DNA from: Polaromonas sp.
Lineage (GTDB): Bacteria > Pseudomonadota > Gammaproteobacteria > Burkholderiales > Burkholderiaceae_C
DNA length: 64,000 bases
NCBI RefSeq assembly: GCF_010365105.1
Contig: NZ_JAAFGZ010000026.1
Coordinates: 1 to 64,000 of the forward strand
Direction: 5' to 3'
The notes beneath the pieces are model-generated. The model was not told the DNA's origin, did not search any database, and saw only the letters and a list, made by a program, of their open reading frames with translations. Within the stretch, counting starts at the first letter, position 1. Each line of letters begins with the position of its first letter. The position numbers were made by a program, and so were the translations under genes. This document shows, one piece after another, positions 18,062 through 27,364 of this stretch.

Positions 18062-19333
18062 TTATTCGCCTTGAGCCGGCTTGATTTGGCCGGCTGCTTC
18101 ACGCAGCTTGTCCTTCTTGCTCGGGCGCTTGCCCTTGACGCCGCCCACCGACAGCGGATCGGCGGCATTGGGCTGGAGGATTTCAACCGGCTCGAAACCG
18201 GCGACCTGTTCACGCGGCACGCTCAGGCGCTGGCGCTTTTCGATCAGCCGGAAATGCGCCTCGGTGCCGGCGCTGACAAAACTGATCGCCATGCCTCTTT
18301 CACCGGCCCGGCCGGTGCGGCCGATGCGGTGCGTGTAGTCGCTTGACGAACGCGGCAGGTCGTAGTTGACCACCACCGGCAGCTGAACAATGTCCAGGCC
18401 CCGCGCCGCCACGTCGGTGGCCACCACCACCTGCACGCGCTTTTCCTTGAAATCGAGCAGCACCTGGCTTCGCTTGCCCTGGCTCAGCTCGCCGTGGAAG
18501 GGCTCGGCCTCGATGTCGGCCTTGCGCAGCTTGTCGGCCACGATCTCGGCGGCATGTTTGGTGGCGACGAACACCAGCACCCGGCTCCATTTCTCGGTTT
18601 GCACCAGATGGCGCAACAACTGCGTGCGCCGGCTCGGATCGACTTCGATGGCGCGCTGCGCAATGTCGGGCTCGGCCTGCGGCGCAGCCTGTACTTCGAT
18701 GCGCAAGGGTTCGCGCAGCATGCTGGCGGCCAACGCTTCGATGGCTGGCGGAAAGGTGGCCGAGAAAAACAGGTTCTGGCGCTGCGCCGGCAGCATTTGC
18801 AGGATGCGGCCCAGCTCCTCGCCAAACCCGAGGTCGAGCAGCCGGTCGGCCTCATCGAGCACCAGGGTATCGACGGCGTCCAGCGTCAGCGCCTTGTGGT
18901 CGATCAGGTCAATCAGCCGGCCCGGCGTGGCGACGATGATGTCGGCGCCGCCGCGCAGGTTCATCATCTGCGGATTGATCGACACGCCGCCAAACACCAC
19001 GGCGACCTTCAGGCGCTGCTGCAGGTGCTTGCCCAGGCTGACGATGGCTTCGCCCACCTGGGCCGCGAGTTCGCGCGTCGGCACCAGTACCAGGCCGCGA
19101 ATGCGCCGGCGGGCGCCAACAGGCGATTCGGCCAGCTGGTGCAGCAAGGGCAGGGCGAAAGCCGCCGTTTTGCCCGAGCCGGTCTGGGCCGAAGCGACGA
19201 TGTCGCGGCCCAGCAGAATGGCTGGAATTGCCGCTGCCTGAACCGCCGTGGGCGCAAGGTAGCCCATGTCGGCAATCGCGCGCGACAGCGCGGGCAGCAG
19301 GGCCGGCGAAAAGCCGAGGGATGAAAAGGGCAT
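18062..19333 (-). CDS. rhlE: DEAD-box ATP-dependent RNA helicase (RhlE type)
   Basis: ASAQTGSGKTAAFALPLL; VLDEADRLLDLGF; SATFPP; HRIGRTGRAGERG. Confidence 0.93.
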   Translation of the reverse strand: MPFSSLGFSPALLPALSRAIADMGYLAPTAVQAAAIPAILLGRDIVASAQTGSGKTAAFALPLLHQLAESPVGARRRIRGLVLVPTRELAAQVGEAIVSLGKHLQQRLKVAVVFGGVSINPQMMNLRGGADIIVATPGRLIDLIDHKALTLDAVDTLVLDEADRLLDLGFGEELGRILQMLPAQRQNLFFSATFPPAIEALAASMLREPLRIEVQAAPQAEPDIAQRAIEVDPSRRTQLLRHLVQTEKWSRVLVFVATKHAAEIVADKLRKADIEAEPFHGELSQGKRSQVLLDFKEKRVQVVVATDVAARGLDIVQLPVVVNYDLPRSSSDYTHRIGRTGRAGERGMAISFVSAGTEAHFRLIEKRQRLSVPREQVAGFEPVEILQPNAADPLSVGGVKGKRPSKKDKLREAAGQIKPAQGE

Positions 19334-19499
19334 GGAAAAGTGCTCGGAAAAAAGGCAGAAGAGACGAAGAGAAGACGCCGAAAGCCGGTTGGGGGCTGCG
19401 ACCGGTTGTCGCCAGAACCCGCAAGTTTAAGCCCGGCCCTTTCGGCGTTCGTCCATGATGCCGGCACGCCCGTCAGGCCGGCATCGGGCGTTTTATCAT

Positions 19500-19570
19500 G
19501 CTGCTATTGAATCCATAGCTGCTTGCGCACAAGGGACGTGCGCAAAAGCCTGTTTTTGCTTGAATTCAGC
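19500..19570 (+). repeat. Dispersed hairpin repeat copy
   Basis: GCTGCTATTGAATCCATAGCTGCTTGCGCACAAGGGACGTGCGCAAAAGCC. Confidence 0.85.
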
Positions 19571-19854
19571 ACAGATTGCGCCGCCGCTTGCCGGTGTGTA
19601 GCCCAAACGCAGTGGCTGCCGGTCCTGACTGGCATGGGCGTCTTTCGGGACACGCATCGTCAGACGCTTATAACCCTGTCTGCGTTGACCAGCCTACGAA
19701 GGCGGCTGCCAGCTTTCATTCGCGTGGTTGTCTCCACCGACCTGTTGAACCAAGGAACAAGCATGCTGGCAATGAACTGCCGTAGTACCTACCGGGTGCG
19801 CGCTGAGAAAAAATCCGCGCCCTGCATCGAGCATCCGGGCGACGCCATCATCCG

Positions 19855-19905
19855 TGTCAACCGCGCCTGCGTATGCATTAGCAGCTATTAATTAAGTAGC
19901 GATAA
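19855..19905 (-). repeat. Dispersed repeat copy
   Basis: Minus: ATCGCTACTTAATTAATAGCTGCTAATGCATACGCAGG. Confidence 0.6.
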
Positions 19906-19952
19906 ATACTGGGCTGCGGAATGCAGCGCTTGCCCGTCAAGCGCGTCGCGCT

Positions 19953-20729
19953 CTAGCGGCACATGCTGTAGCCGCCGGTTTCCAGGTGGAAATGGTCGCG
20001 GTGCACCGCGTTGTAGTCGGGTCCCAATACGCCATTGAAAAACCGGCAGGCGCCAGCATGCGCATCGTTCAGCATCTGCCCTTGCGGTCTGGCAGCTGAG
20101 CGGTCTGCAGCGCGCGGCCAGGCGTTCAACACCGTGATTTTCTGGCCGTTTTCCAGCGTGAAGCCGGCAATGTCCAGCGCATTGGCCGTGGCATGCCGGC
20201 TTCGCGCACCCCCCGCCGCATCCGGTTGGGCGCCTTCACCCCGGTTGATGTTGCGGCAGGCGTAACTGCCCAGGTGGTCAATGGCGGCCACGCGCTGGCC
20301 GAAATGCTGCTGCGCGGCGGGCTGGAGCGCATGCTTTTCCCACATGAAAAACGACAGCGCCATCGGGCAACTGAGCGACAGCGGTGAGCCGATGCGAACA
20401 CCTGCACTTTTCAGGCGCACGGCATTTTCAAAGCCGCAGCCCGGCGCCGTGATGCGGTCGGGCAGCACGTCGTACTGCATGCCGGTCTGCGCCAGCGCTG
20501 CCCGGCAGTGTTCAGGGCTGCTGCGGGCGCGCGAGAGTTTGTAGGAGGTCAGCAAATTGGGCGTTGCCATGACATCAAGCGGCGCCCAGGGGTTGAAGCG
20601 TTCGGGAACTACCAGGCGTCCGCTGTAAAGCCCATAGCCTGCCGCAACGACAAGGCTCCATAGAACAATGCTCAGCACACGCGACTTGCGCGGCCGTTCA
20701 GGCGAGGGGGAAGAAGTGGGTGGGGACAT
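19953..20729 (-). CDS. Extensin-like C-terminal domain protein (start may be further upstream)
   Basis: YDVLPDRITAPGCGFENAVRL; GEGAQPDAAGGARSRHATANALDIAGFTLENGQKI; HRDHFHLETGGYSMCR. Confidence 0.85.
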   Translation of the reverse strand: MSPPTSSPSPERPRKSRVLSIVLWSLVVAAGYGLYSGRLVVPERFNPWAPLDVMATPNLLTSYKLSRARSSPEHCRAALAQTGMQYDVLPDRITAPGCGFENAVRLKSAGVRIGSPLSLSCPMALSFFMWEKHALQPAAQQHFGQRVAAIDHLGSYACRNINRGEGAQPDAAGGARSRHATANALDIAGFTLENGQKITVLNAWPRAADRSAARPQGQMLNDAHAGACRFFNGVLGPDYNAVHRDHFHLETGGYSMCR

Positions 20730-21112
20730 GGTTTTTGGGCAAGCGCAAGGATCAGGACCCGCCTGCCGGACGATGGCGCTGCAGGCAGGGCATGATTTGC
20801 GACGCATCTGCTGCAAGGGCTGCCCTGATTCTTTGTATCACGAGGAAACTTGTGCGGCCTGTCCTGTCTTTTTGAAAGGTGAAATTTGCCGACGAATGGG
20901 TGGTGAAGACAGCCTGTCGCAGTGTGAAATCCGGCATCCCGGGCTCCTTGCTGCTATGACAGGCGCAATGTGGTGATGACCTGCGGTTCGGCAAAAGGTT
21001 CACGCCGCAGGGCAGGTTGGCGCCTACCCAACTGCCATCGCATCGCCTGACATGAATCAGGCAGACGGGTGAAATTTTTGTAGACTGAATGCTTTAAAAG
21101 AAGCGCACTTTT

Positions 21113-21640
21113 ATGGCTGTTTATAAAAAGACAGAAAAGGGCATGAATGAACTGCTGGCCTCGACACACAGCCTTGACGCAAGGCTGGTCAGTGTGCTGA
21201 TTCTGGTGGACGGCGCCCGGGAATCCGACGAAGTCAACCGGCTGGCCCAGGAGGGTCATTTGCCGGTCGATGGACTGGAGATTTTGTTTCACGGCGGCTT
21301 TATCGACCGTAAGTTCAAGGGCAGCGCACCACCTGCCGAAGGAAAAGCACCAAGCCCTGCCGAGCCGCTGGCGCCTGTGGCGGCAACGCCAGCCCGCACG
21401 CTGGAACGGTTCAATGCGCTGTATGCCTACCTGGTCGAGCAAACCAAGGCCTTGCTGGGACTTCGCGGCTTCATCTACCAGCTTCGCATTGAACGGGCCT
21501 CGACGCTGCTGGAGTTGAAGGCATTGATCGAGCCGATTGGCAAGGCGATTGAAAAAAGGCAAGGCCTTGGCATGGCAAAGCACTTCATGCGCGAAAGTGA
21601 GCGACTGGCCGTTGCGGCGATTGCCGAGCGTGATATCTAG
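21113..21640 (+). CDS. Conserved hypothetical protein
   Basis: ORF MAVYKKTEKGMNELLASTHSLDARLVSVLILVDGARESDEVNRLAQEG... Confidence 0.75.
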   Translation: MAVYKKTEKGMNELLASTHSLDARLVSVLILVDGARESDEVNRLAQEGHLPVDGLEILFHGGFIDRKFKGSAPPAEGKAPSPAEPLAPVAATPARTLERFNALYAYLVEQTKALLGLRGFIYQLRIERASTLLELKALIEPIGKAIEKRQGLGMAKHFMRESERLAVAAIAERDI

Positions 21641-21685
21641 AGCGCAACCCGTTCGGCTGGCCATCACGGAAGGCTCTAAAGCCAG

Positions 21686-21757
21686 CATTTTTTTTGCTAC
21701 CAAAATAATAGCTTCTTGCGCACGCCGCACTTGCGCAAGAAGCGTATTTGATTAAAA
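21686..21757 (+). repeat. Dispersed hairpin repeat copy
   Basis: TTTTTTTGCTACCAAAATAATAGCTTCTTGCGCACGCCGCACTTGCGCAAGAAG. Confidence 0.8.
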
Positions 21758-21788
21758 AAAGTTGTGGGTCGGCGAAAACCTGTGCCTT

Positions 21789-22166
21789 TTAACGCAGCAC
21801 GTAACCCGCCAGAACGCTTTGGACTTCATAAATGCTCAGCTTCTTGTTGAAGCGTTTTTGCACTGGCACGGCAGTGCCTGAAATCCAGATTTTCAACTCG
21901 GCGTCCAGGTCGAAATGGCCGCCGGTCTCGATGCTGAAATGCGTGATGCTTTTGTAGGGGAACGAGTGGTATTCGACCTTGCTGCCGGTCACGCCCTGCT
22001 TGTCCACCAGCACCAGTCGCTTGTTGGTGAAGACAAAATAGTCGCGGATCAACTGGTAGGCATGCTCGACCTGCTCGCCCGCCGCAAGGATCTGGCTGAA
22101 CTCCTGTTGAATCTTGTCGGCATCGATTTTCGATGCATTGCCCATCATTCCGTCCAGTAAACCCAT
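21789..22166 (-). CDS. PH domain-containing protein
   Basis: MGLLDGMMGNASKID...GEQVEHAYQLIRDYFVFTNKRLVLVDKQGVTGSKVEYHSFPYKSITHFSIETGGHFDLDAELKIWISG. Confidence 0.88.
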   Translation of the reverse strand: MGLLDGMMGNASKIDADKIQQEFSQILAAGEQVEHAYQLIRDYFVFTNKRLVLVDKQGVTGSKVEYHSFPYKSITHFSIETGGHFDLDAELKIWISGTAVPVQKRFNKKLSIYEVQSVLAGYVLR

Positions 22167-22254
22167 GGTGAAGTCCTTGTTAACAATCATCGGTCCGGCG
22201 ATCTTATGCGCTCGACACAAAGGCGCTCAGCCATTGGAAATCGACGGCTGAGGC

Positions 22255-23433
22255 TTATCGCTGCGTCCCGGATTTACCCGTCAGGACCCCGGCCATGCCC
22301 ACGCGCCCTTTTCCTTTGCGCTTGAACAGCAAGCGCAGCGCCAGGTAGGCAGCGGCGCTGCCCGCATACACCATGGCGCGTTGCTTCAGGCTGACATGGC
22401 GTGGCGCTTTAGGGGGAGCCTCGATGCCAACCGGGGCTGAGGGTGACGAGAACGGGCCAATGATGACCAGGTCGCTTTGAAGAGGCAGGTCCGGCAGCTT
22501 GGCAACGGGCTGGCGGTGCTTGTCCTCCCTGCTGGAGGTGCTGAACGGTTCGGCCGGTAGGGCGGCAGTGTCTGGTTTTTTCTTGCCGGCCAGCGAACCA
22601 TGTTCATTGGCAAACACCCAGGTGAATTCGGCGCCCAGCAAAAAGATTTGCGCCGAGTAGTACACCCAGACCAGCAGCACCACCAGCGACCCGGCGGCCG
22701 CGAATGACGAGGTGATGCTGCTTTTGCCGATGTACAGGCTGATCAGCCACTTGCCCACCTCGAACAGCACGGCAGTGACCAAGGCGCCTGTCCAGACATC
22801 GCGCCAGCCGACCTTCACTTGGGGCATGACCTTGAAAATCATCGCAAACAAGACCGTGGCTATGCCGATGGAAAACACGATGTTGATGGCGAACAGCAGA
22901 TTTTCCCATCCCGGCAGCAGCCTGCCGATCCAGCTGCCAAAGGCGGCCAGCGCCGCGCCGCTGACCAGCGACACCAGCAGCAAAAAGCCCAGTCCCAGGA
23001 TGAAACCCAGCGACAGCAGGCGGCTGCGCACGATGGCCCAGATGCCCGACACCTGCGGTGCCTTGGGTGCCCGCCAGATCCGGTCCAGCGCGCTTTGCAA
23101 CTCGGCAAATACCGTGGTCGCGCCAATCACCAGCACCACAATGCTGATCGCTGTGGCAACCAGGCCCTTGGTGGGCTGGTTGGCGCTTTCGATCAAGGCC
23201 TGTATGCCCTGAGCGCCTTCCTGGCCGATCAGGCCCGACAACTGGCCGACGATTTCCCCCTGCACCGCCTCTCGCCCCCAGACAAAGCCGGCCACTGCAA
23301 TCACGATGATCATCAGCGGCGCAATGGAAAACACCGTGTAGTAGGAAATGGCCGCGCCCATGCTCGGCGCGTAGTCGTCGATCCAGGCGACGACCGACTT
23401 TTTGGCAAGTTGGTAGAAATGTTGAAGGTTCAT
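22255..23433 (-). CDS. YihY/BrkB family inner membrane protein
   Basis: AWIDDYAPSMGAAISYYTVFSIAPLMIIVIAVAGFVWGREAVQGEI; WRDVWTGALVTAVLFEVGKWLISLYIGKSSITSSFAAAGSLVVLLVWVYYSAQIFLLGAEFT. Confidence 0.92.
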   Translation of the reverse strand: MNLQHFYQLAKKSVVAWIDDYAPSMGAAISYYTVFSIAPLMIIVIAVAGFVWGREAVQGEIVGQLSGLIGQEGAQGIQALIESANQPTKGLVATAISIVVLVIGATTVFAELQSALDRIWRAPKAPQVSGIWAIVRSRLLSLGFILGLGFLLLVSLVSGAALAAFGSWIGRLLPGWENLLFAINIVFSIGIATVLFAMIFKVMPQVKVGWRDVWTGALVTAVLFEVGKWLISLYIGKSSITSSFAAAGSLVVLLVWVYYSAQIFLLGAEFTWVFANEHGSLAGKKKPDTAALPAEPFSTSSREDKHRQPVAKLPDLPLQSDLVIIGPFSSPSAPVGIEAPPKAPRHVSLKQRAMVYAGSAAAYLALRLLFKRKGKGRVGMAGVLTGKSGTQR

Positions 23434-23567
23434 GGTTTTTTTCAGGCGCCTTGAAACATCAAGAGCTTTCTGCAAACCAGTGTGCCAAGCGCCCGCCGGC
23501 GCCATCGTCGGCCTGAACTCACGGATGCTGTAGGCGACGGGCGACTTCATGCCGCCTGCCACAGCGC

Positions 23568-24536
23568 TCAAGGCGTGATGACGGGCTCGGATTGACTATC
23601 CGGGGCATGGTCCAGGTCGGGACGCTTCCACGGGTCCACATGGGTCATCAGGTTCAGCACCCGGTGGCGCCTGAGCACGCGCTGCCGCGCCTCGACGGCA
23701 ATGTCGTGGCCGGCTTCGACTGTGATGAAGGCCTCGACCTCGATATGCGCATCGACCACGATCATGTCGCCCATCTTGCGGGTGCGCACGTCATGCACAT
23801 TCCTGACGCCGGGCGTTTCAATCAGCGTACGGCGAATGGCCGCGACTTCCTGCTCGTCCACGGCGCGGTCCATCAGGTCGTGCATGGCGTCCCAGCCAAA
23901 GCTCCAGCCCATTCGGGCGACCATGAAGCCGACAATCAGCGCGGCAATCGGGTCCAGGATCGGGTAGCCCGCCAGGTTGCCGACAATGCCGATGCCCACG
24001 ACCAGCGACGACGCGGCATCCGACCGTGCATGCCAGGCATTGGCCACCAGCATGCTCGACTTGACGCGCTTGGCCACGGCCAGCATGTAGCGAAACAGCA
24101 GTTCCTTGGCAATCAAGGCGCTGCCCACGACCCAGAGGGCGCTGATATGGACCTGCGCCACCGTCTCTGGCGACTGGAGCTTGCTGATGGCCGACCAGAT
24201 CATGCCCACGCCGACCACCAGCAAGATAGCCCCGAGCGCCAGGGAGGCGGCGGTTTCAAAACGCTGGTGGCCGTAGGGGTGGTCTTCGTCGGCGTCCTTC
24301 TTGCTGTGGTGGCTGGCAAACAGCACCACGAAGTCCGAGATCAAATCTGACAGCGAATGGATACCGTCGGCAATCAGACCCTGCGACTTGGACAGGATGC
24401 CGGCGCTGATCTGGCCAATCGTCAGGACAATGTTGACACCCACGCTGACCCAGGTACTGCGCGAGGCGGCTGCCGCGCGTTCAGCCAGGCTGTGTTGGGC
24501 GTCTTCGGGATCATCGGCGAGGTCGTTGAAATTCAT
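23568..24536 (-). CDS. Cation diffusion facilitator family transporter
   Basis: SQGLIADGIHSLSDLISDFVVLF; NAWHARSDAASSLVVGIGIVG. Confidence 0.92.
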   Translation of the reverse strand: MNFNDLADDPEDAQHSLAERAAAASRSTWVSVGVNIVLTIGQISAGILSKSQGLIADGIHSLSDLISDFVVLFASHHSKKDADEDHPYGHQRFETAASLALGAILLVVGVGMIWSAISKLQSPETVAQVHISALWVVGSALIAKELLFRYMLAVAKRVKSSMLVANAWHARSDAASSLVVGIGIVGNLAGYPILDPIAALIVGFMVARMGWSFGWDAMHDLMDRAVDEQEVAAIRRTLIETPGVRNVHDVRTRKMGDMIVVDAHIEVEAFITVEAGHDIAVEARQRVLRRHRVLNLMTHVDPWKRPDLDHAPDSQSEPVITP

Positions 24537-24656
24537 GGGAAATTATTGTTGTTGTTGGATGGCGAGCGGATGCCCGGGATTCAGGCGCAGAGCTTACCTT
24601 GTGGCGTATTGCCAATGCGAGACAGGGGCAGGATCAGAGCGGCGTCAATGCGCGTT

Positions 24657-24821
24657 TCAACTCATGTGCCTGTCAACCATCGCGCCAACCGTGCGGGGTT
24701 CGCCAGGGTGATTGCCCAAGCTCATGGGAATCGACATGAAAGCCGTGATGATGACTGGCACGAGTGCGGCGCACACGACCCAAAGGTATTGACGGATGAA
24801 GAGGCTGAGGGTGGGATGCAT
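24657..24821 (-). CDS. Small (54 aa) putative single-TM protein, not in supplied ORF track
   Basis: Translated by hand: MHPTLSLFIRQYLWVVCAALVPVIITAFMSIPMSLGNHPGEPRTVGAMVDRHMS; AAGGAA SD upstream of ATG; divergent from SHP operon. Confidence 0.6.
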   Translation of the reverse strand: MHPTLSLFIRQYLWVVCAALVPVIITAFMSIPMSLGNHPGEPRTVGAMVDRHMS

Positions 24822-24870
24822 GAGGTATTTCCTTGGGTAGTGGCGAATGAGTCAATCCTGGCGGCTGGCG

Positions 24871-24887
24871 CTTAAGGCCGTCTTAGC
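24871..24887 (+). promoter_or_regulatory. PmrA/QseB-type response-regulator box, copy 1
   Basis: CTTAAG-GCCGT-CTTAGC: two 6-mers separated by 5 nt. Confidence 0.65.
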
Positions 24888-24900
24888 GCGCGTATCGCAG

Positions 24901-24917
24901 CTTAAGAAAGCGCTAAG
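24901..24917 (-). promoter_or_regulatory. PmrA/QseB-type response-regulator box, copy 2 (inverted)
   Basis: Minus strand CTTAGC-GCTTT-CTTAAG. Confidence 0.65.
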
Positions 24918-24961
24918 AACGCGGCCGCAACATGAAGGCAACCTAAAAACAAGGAGTCTTC

Positions 24962-25384
24962 ATGAAGCGGTCATCCCTGCGCCAATCGTCGTTTCTGGCC
25001 CTGCTGGCCACGACCGGTCTGACCTGTGCGCTCATCACCCCGGCGGCGCATGCCACGACGCCGGCGGAACAACTGGGGGCTTACACCGCCCAGTCCGGAG
25101 CGCCTGCGGTGCCAGCGCGGGGCCAGCAGTTTTTCAACAACCGCCAGGGCCGTGACTGGAGTTGTGGCTCCTGTCACGGCGCTTTGCCCACGCAGGCTGG
25201 CAAGCATGCGTCCACTGGCAAAACCATCGGCGCGCTGGCGCCGGCTTTCAACCCGGAGCGTTTCACCGATTCGGCAAAGACCGAAAAGTGGTTTCGCCGC
25301 AATTGCAACGATGTGGCGGGCCGCGAATGCACGGCCGCCGAAAAAGCCGATGTGCTGAGCTGGCTGATGGCACTCAAGCGCTGA
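24962..25384 (+). CDS. DUF1924 / SHP-type (sphaeroides heme protein) monoheme cytochrome c
   Basis: Signal peptide; WSCGSCHGALPTQAGKHASTGKTIGALAPAFNPERFTDSAKTEKWFRRNCNDVAGRECTAAEKADVLSWL. Confidence 0.92.
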   Translation: MKRSSLRQSSFLALLATTGLTCALITPAAHATTPAEQLGAYTAQSGAPAVPARGQQFFNNRQGRDWSCGSCHGALPTQAGKHASTGKTIGALAPAFNPERFTDSAKTEKWFRRNCNDVAGRECTAAEKADVLSWLMALKR

Positions 25385-25421
25385 CCGTCCGTACTTCCTC
25401 TATGCGTCAAGGATAAAAACC

Positions 25422-25904
25422 ATGTCACTTCGATTTCACTCCCGCGTTCCCCAAGTCCTGTTCGGCTTGCTCGCAGCCCTTGGCATCGCGCAAGCGGCGA
25501 TGGCCGACGGTGACCAGCGCAGGGTGCCGCTGTTGCCCAAATACCAGCAGGAATGCGCCGCCTGCCATCTGGCGTATCCGCCCGGCATGCTGCCAGCGGC
25601 CTCCTGGAACAGGGTCATGGCCAATCTGCCCAGGCATTACGGCACCGATGCATCGCTGGACCCGGCGACGGTGAAGGCGCTTTCGACCTGGCTGGGCGCC
25701 AACGCCGGAACCTACAAACGCGTCAATGAAGAGCCGCCGCAGGACCGCATCACCACCTCAAGCTGGTTTGTGCGCAAGCACCGCGAGGTAGCGCCAGATG
25801 TCTGGAAACGGACCGCCATTGGCAGCCGGGCCAACTGCGCCGCCTGCCACACCCGCGCCGACCAGGGCGACTTCGATGAAGACAACGTCCGCATACCCAA
25901 GTAA
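25422..25904 (+). CDS. Diheme cytochrome c (DHC)
   Basis: Signal peptide and two CAACH heme motifs (QECAACHLAYPPGMLP; NCAACHTRADQGDFDEDNVRIP). Confidence 0.93.
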   Translation: MSLRFHSRVPQVLFGLLAALGIAQAAMADGDQRRVPLLPKYQQECAACHLAYPPGMLPAASWNRVMANLPRHYGTDASLDPATVKALSTWLGANAGTYKRVNEEPPQDRITTSSWFVRKHREVAPDVWKRTAIGSRANCAACHTRADQGDFDEDNVRIPK

Positions 25905-25912
25905 GAAAAACC

Positions 25913-26680
25913 ATGACTGCCCATACCTTTCCTTCTTCAGAATCTGCCACCGCACCGTCTGGACTACAAGCGCAGGCGCCCCGGCCCGCAAGCCGCCGGG
26001 TGACAGACGCCACCACGCGCATGCTGCACTGGCTGATGGCGCTGAGTTTTACCGGCGCCTACCTCACCGCCGACGGCGAGCACTGGCGGATGGTGCATGT
26101 GACGCTGGGCTACACCCTGGCCGGGCTGCTGGTCTGCCGTGTGCTGTGGGGCCTGTTCGGTCCGCGCCAGGCCCGGCTTTCGGTGCTGTGGCGCAAGTTG
26201 AAGGGCCTGCCGGACTGGCTGAAGTCGCTGCCCGATGTAAATTCACAGGCGACGCTGCAGCCGGCCTGGCGTCAGGGCCAGAACCTCATGATGGCGCTGG
26301 CCGTGGCGCTGATACTGGTGGTGATCCTTCCGCTGACACTCAGCGGTTATGCGGTATGGGACGAGTGGGGCGGCGAATGGCTGGAAGACGTGCATGAGTT
26401 TTTCGGCAATGCCATGCTTGCAGTCGTGCTGGTTCATATCGGCTTGATCGCCTTGCTGAGCCTGCTGCGGCGCAAGAACCAGGCCTTGCCCATGCTGACC
26501 GGCCGCGCTGCAGGTCCCGGGCCGGATCTGGCCAAGCGCAACCACGGCATTCTGGCGGCGGCGGTGCTGGCCTGCGTGATCGGTTTCTGGGGTTGGCAGT
26601 GGACCGAGGCGCCGCAGGACCATGCAGTGTCCCAGGGTACGGTGCGGATCGATAATCACAGTAACGACGATAGCGATTGA
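25913..26680 (+). CDS. Cytochrome b561 family protein
   Basis: TRMLHWLMALSFTGAYLTADGEHWRMVHVTLGYTLAGLLVCRVLWGLFG; EFFGNAMLAVVLVHIGLIALLSLL. Confidence 0.92.
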   Translation: MTAHTFPSSESATAPSGLQAQAPRPASRRVTDATTRMLHWLMALSFTGAYLTADGEHWRMVHVTLGYTLAGLLVCRVLWGLFGPRQARLSVLWRKLKGLPDWLKSLPDVNSQATLQPAWRQGQNLMMALAVALILVVILPLTLSGYAVWDEWGGEWLEDVHEFFGNAMLAVVLVHIGLIALLSLLRRKNQALPMLTGRAAGPGPDLAKRNHGILAAAVLACVIGFWGWQWTEAPQDHAVSQGTVRIDNHSNDDSD

Positions 26681-26692
26681 AAGAGCCCCCAC

Positions 26693-27364
26693 ATGCGTAT
26701 TCTGCTCGCTGAAGACGATTCTTTATTGGGTGACGGCCTGCGGGCGGGGTTGCGCCAGCTGGGCTTTCAGGTGGACTGGGTGCGTGATGGCGAGGCCGCA
26801 GAGCGCGAACTGCGCGCACAAGCTTATGAGGCCGCCGTGCTCGACCTCGGGCTGCCGCGCAAGGACGGGCTGGATGTACTGGCCGACATTCGCCGTTCGG
26901 GCATTTTGACGCCGGTGCTGGTGCTCACCGCGCGCGACGCCGTGCCAGACCGTATCCGCGGGCTGGATGTGGGCGCCGACGACTATGTGGTCAAGCCGGT
27001 GGACCTGCATGAGCTGGCCGCACGGCTGCGCGCGCTGGTGCGCCGGGCGCACGGCCAGCCGCAGGAATGCCTGAGTGCGCAGGATGTGGTGCTGGACCCG
27101 GCCTCCCGCACGGTGCGCCAGGCGGGCGAGCTGGTCACGCTGTCCACCCGGGAGTTTGATTTGCTGCAGGCCTTCATGCTGGGCGCCGACCGTGTGCTGT
27201 CGCGCGAACAGCTGGAGCAGCAGCTCTACAGCTGGGGCCAGGAGGTCGAAAGCAACGCCATCGAGGTGCACATCCACAACCTGCGGCGCAAGCTGGGGCC
27301 GGCGCTGATCCACACGGTGCGCGGTGTCGGCTACATGCTGCAGCGCGACGTGCCCAAACCATGA
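26693..27364 (+). CDS. OmpR-family response regulator (QseB/PmrA-like)
   Basis: MRILLAEDDSLLGDGLRAGLRQLGFQVDWVRDGEAAERELRAQAYEAAVLDLGLPRKDGLDVL; SNAIEVHIHNLRRKLG. Confidence 0.95.
   Translation: MRILLAEDDSLLGDGLRAGLRQLGFQVDWVRDGEAAERELRAQAYEAAVLDLGLPRKDGLDVLADIRRSGILTPVLVLTARDAVPDRIRGLDVGADDYVVKPVDLHELAARLRALVRRAHGQPQECLSAQDVVLDPASRTVRQAGELVTLSTREFDLLQAFMLGADRVLSREQLEQQLYSWGQEVESNAIEVHIHNLRRKLGPALIHTVRGVGYMLQRDVPKP

Noticed and set aside
20668-20976. Cys-rich plus ORF (ICCKGCPDSLYHEETCAACP)
   Set aside because: Overlaps antisense the extensin gene start and lacks a clear SD; weak support for coding.
24673-24855. Tracked 60-aa minus ORF (MTHSPLPKEIPHASHPQ...)
   Set aside because: Different frame of the same region; the 54-aa frame (24657-24821) has an SD and a plausible TM helix, so that one was favoured.
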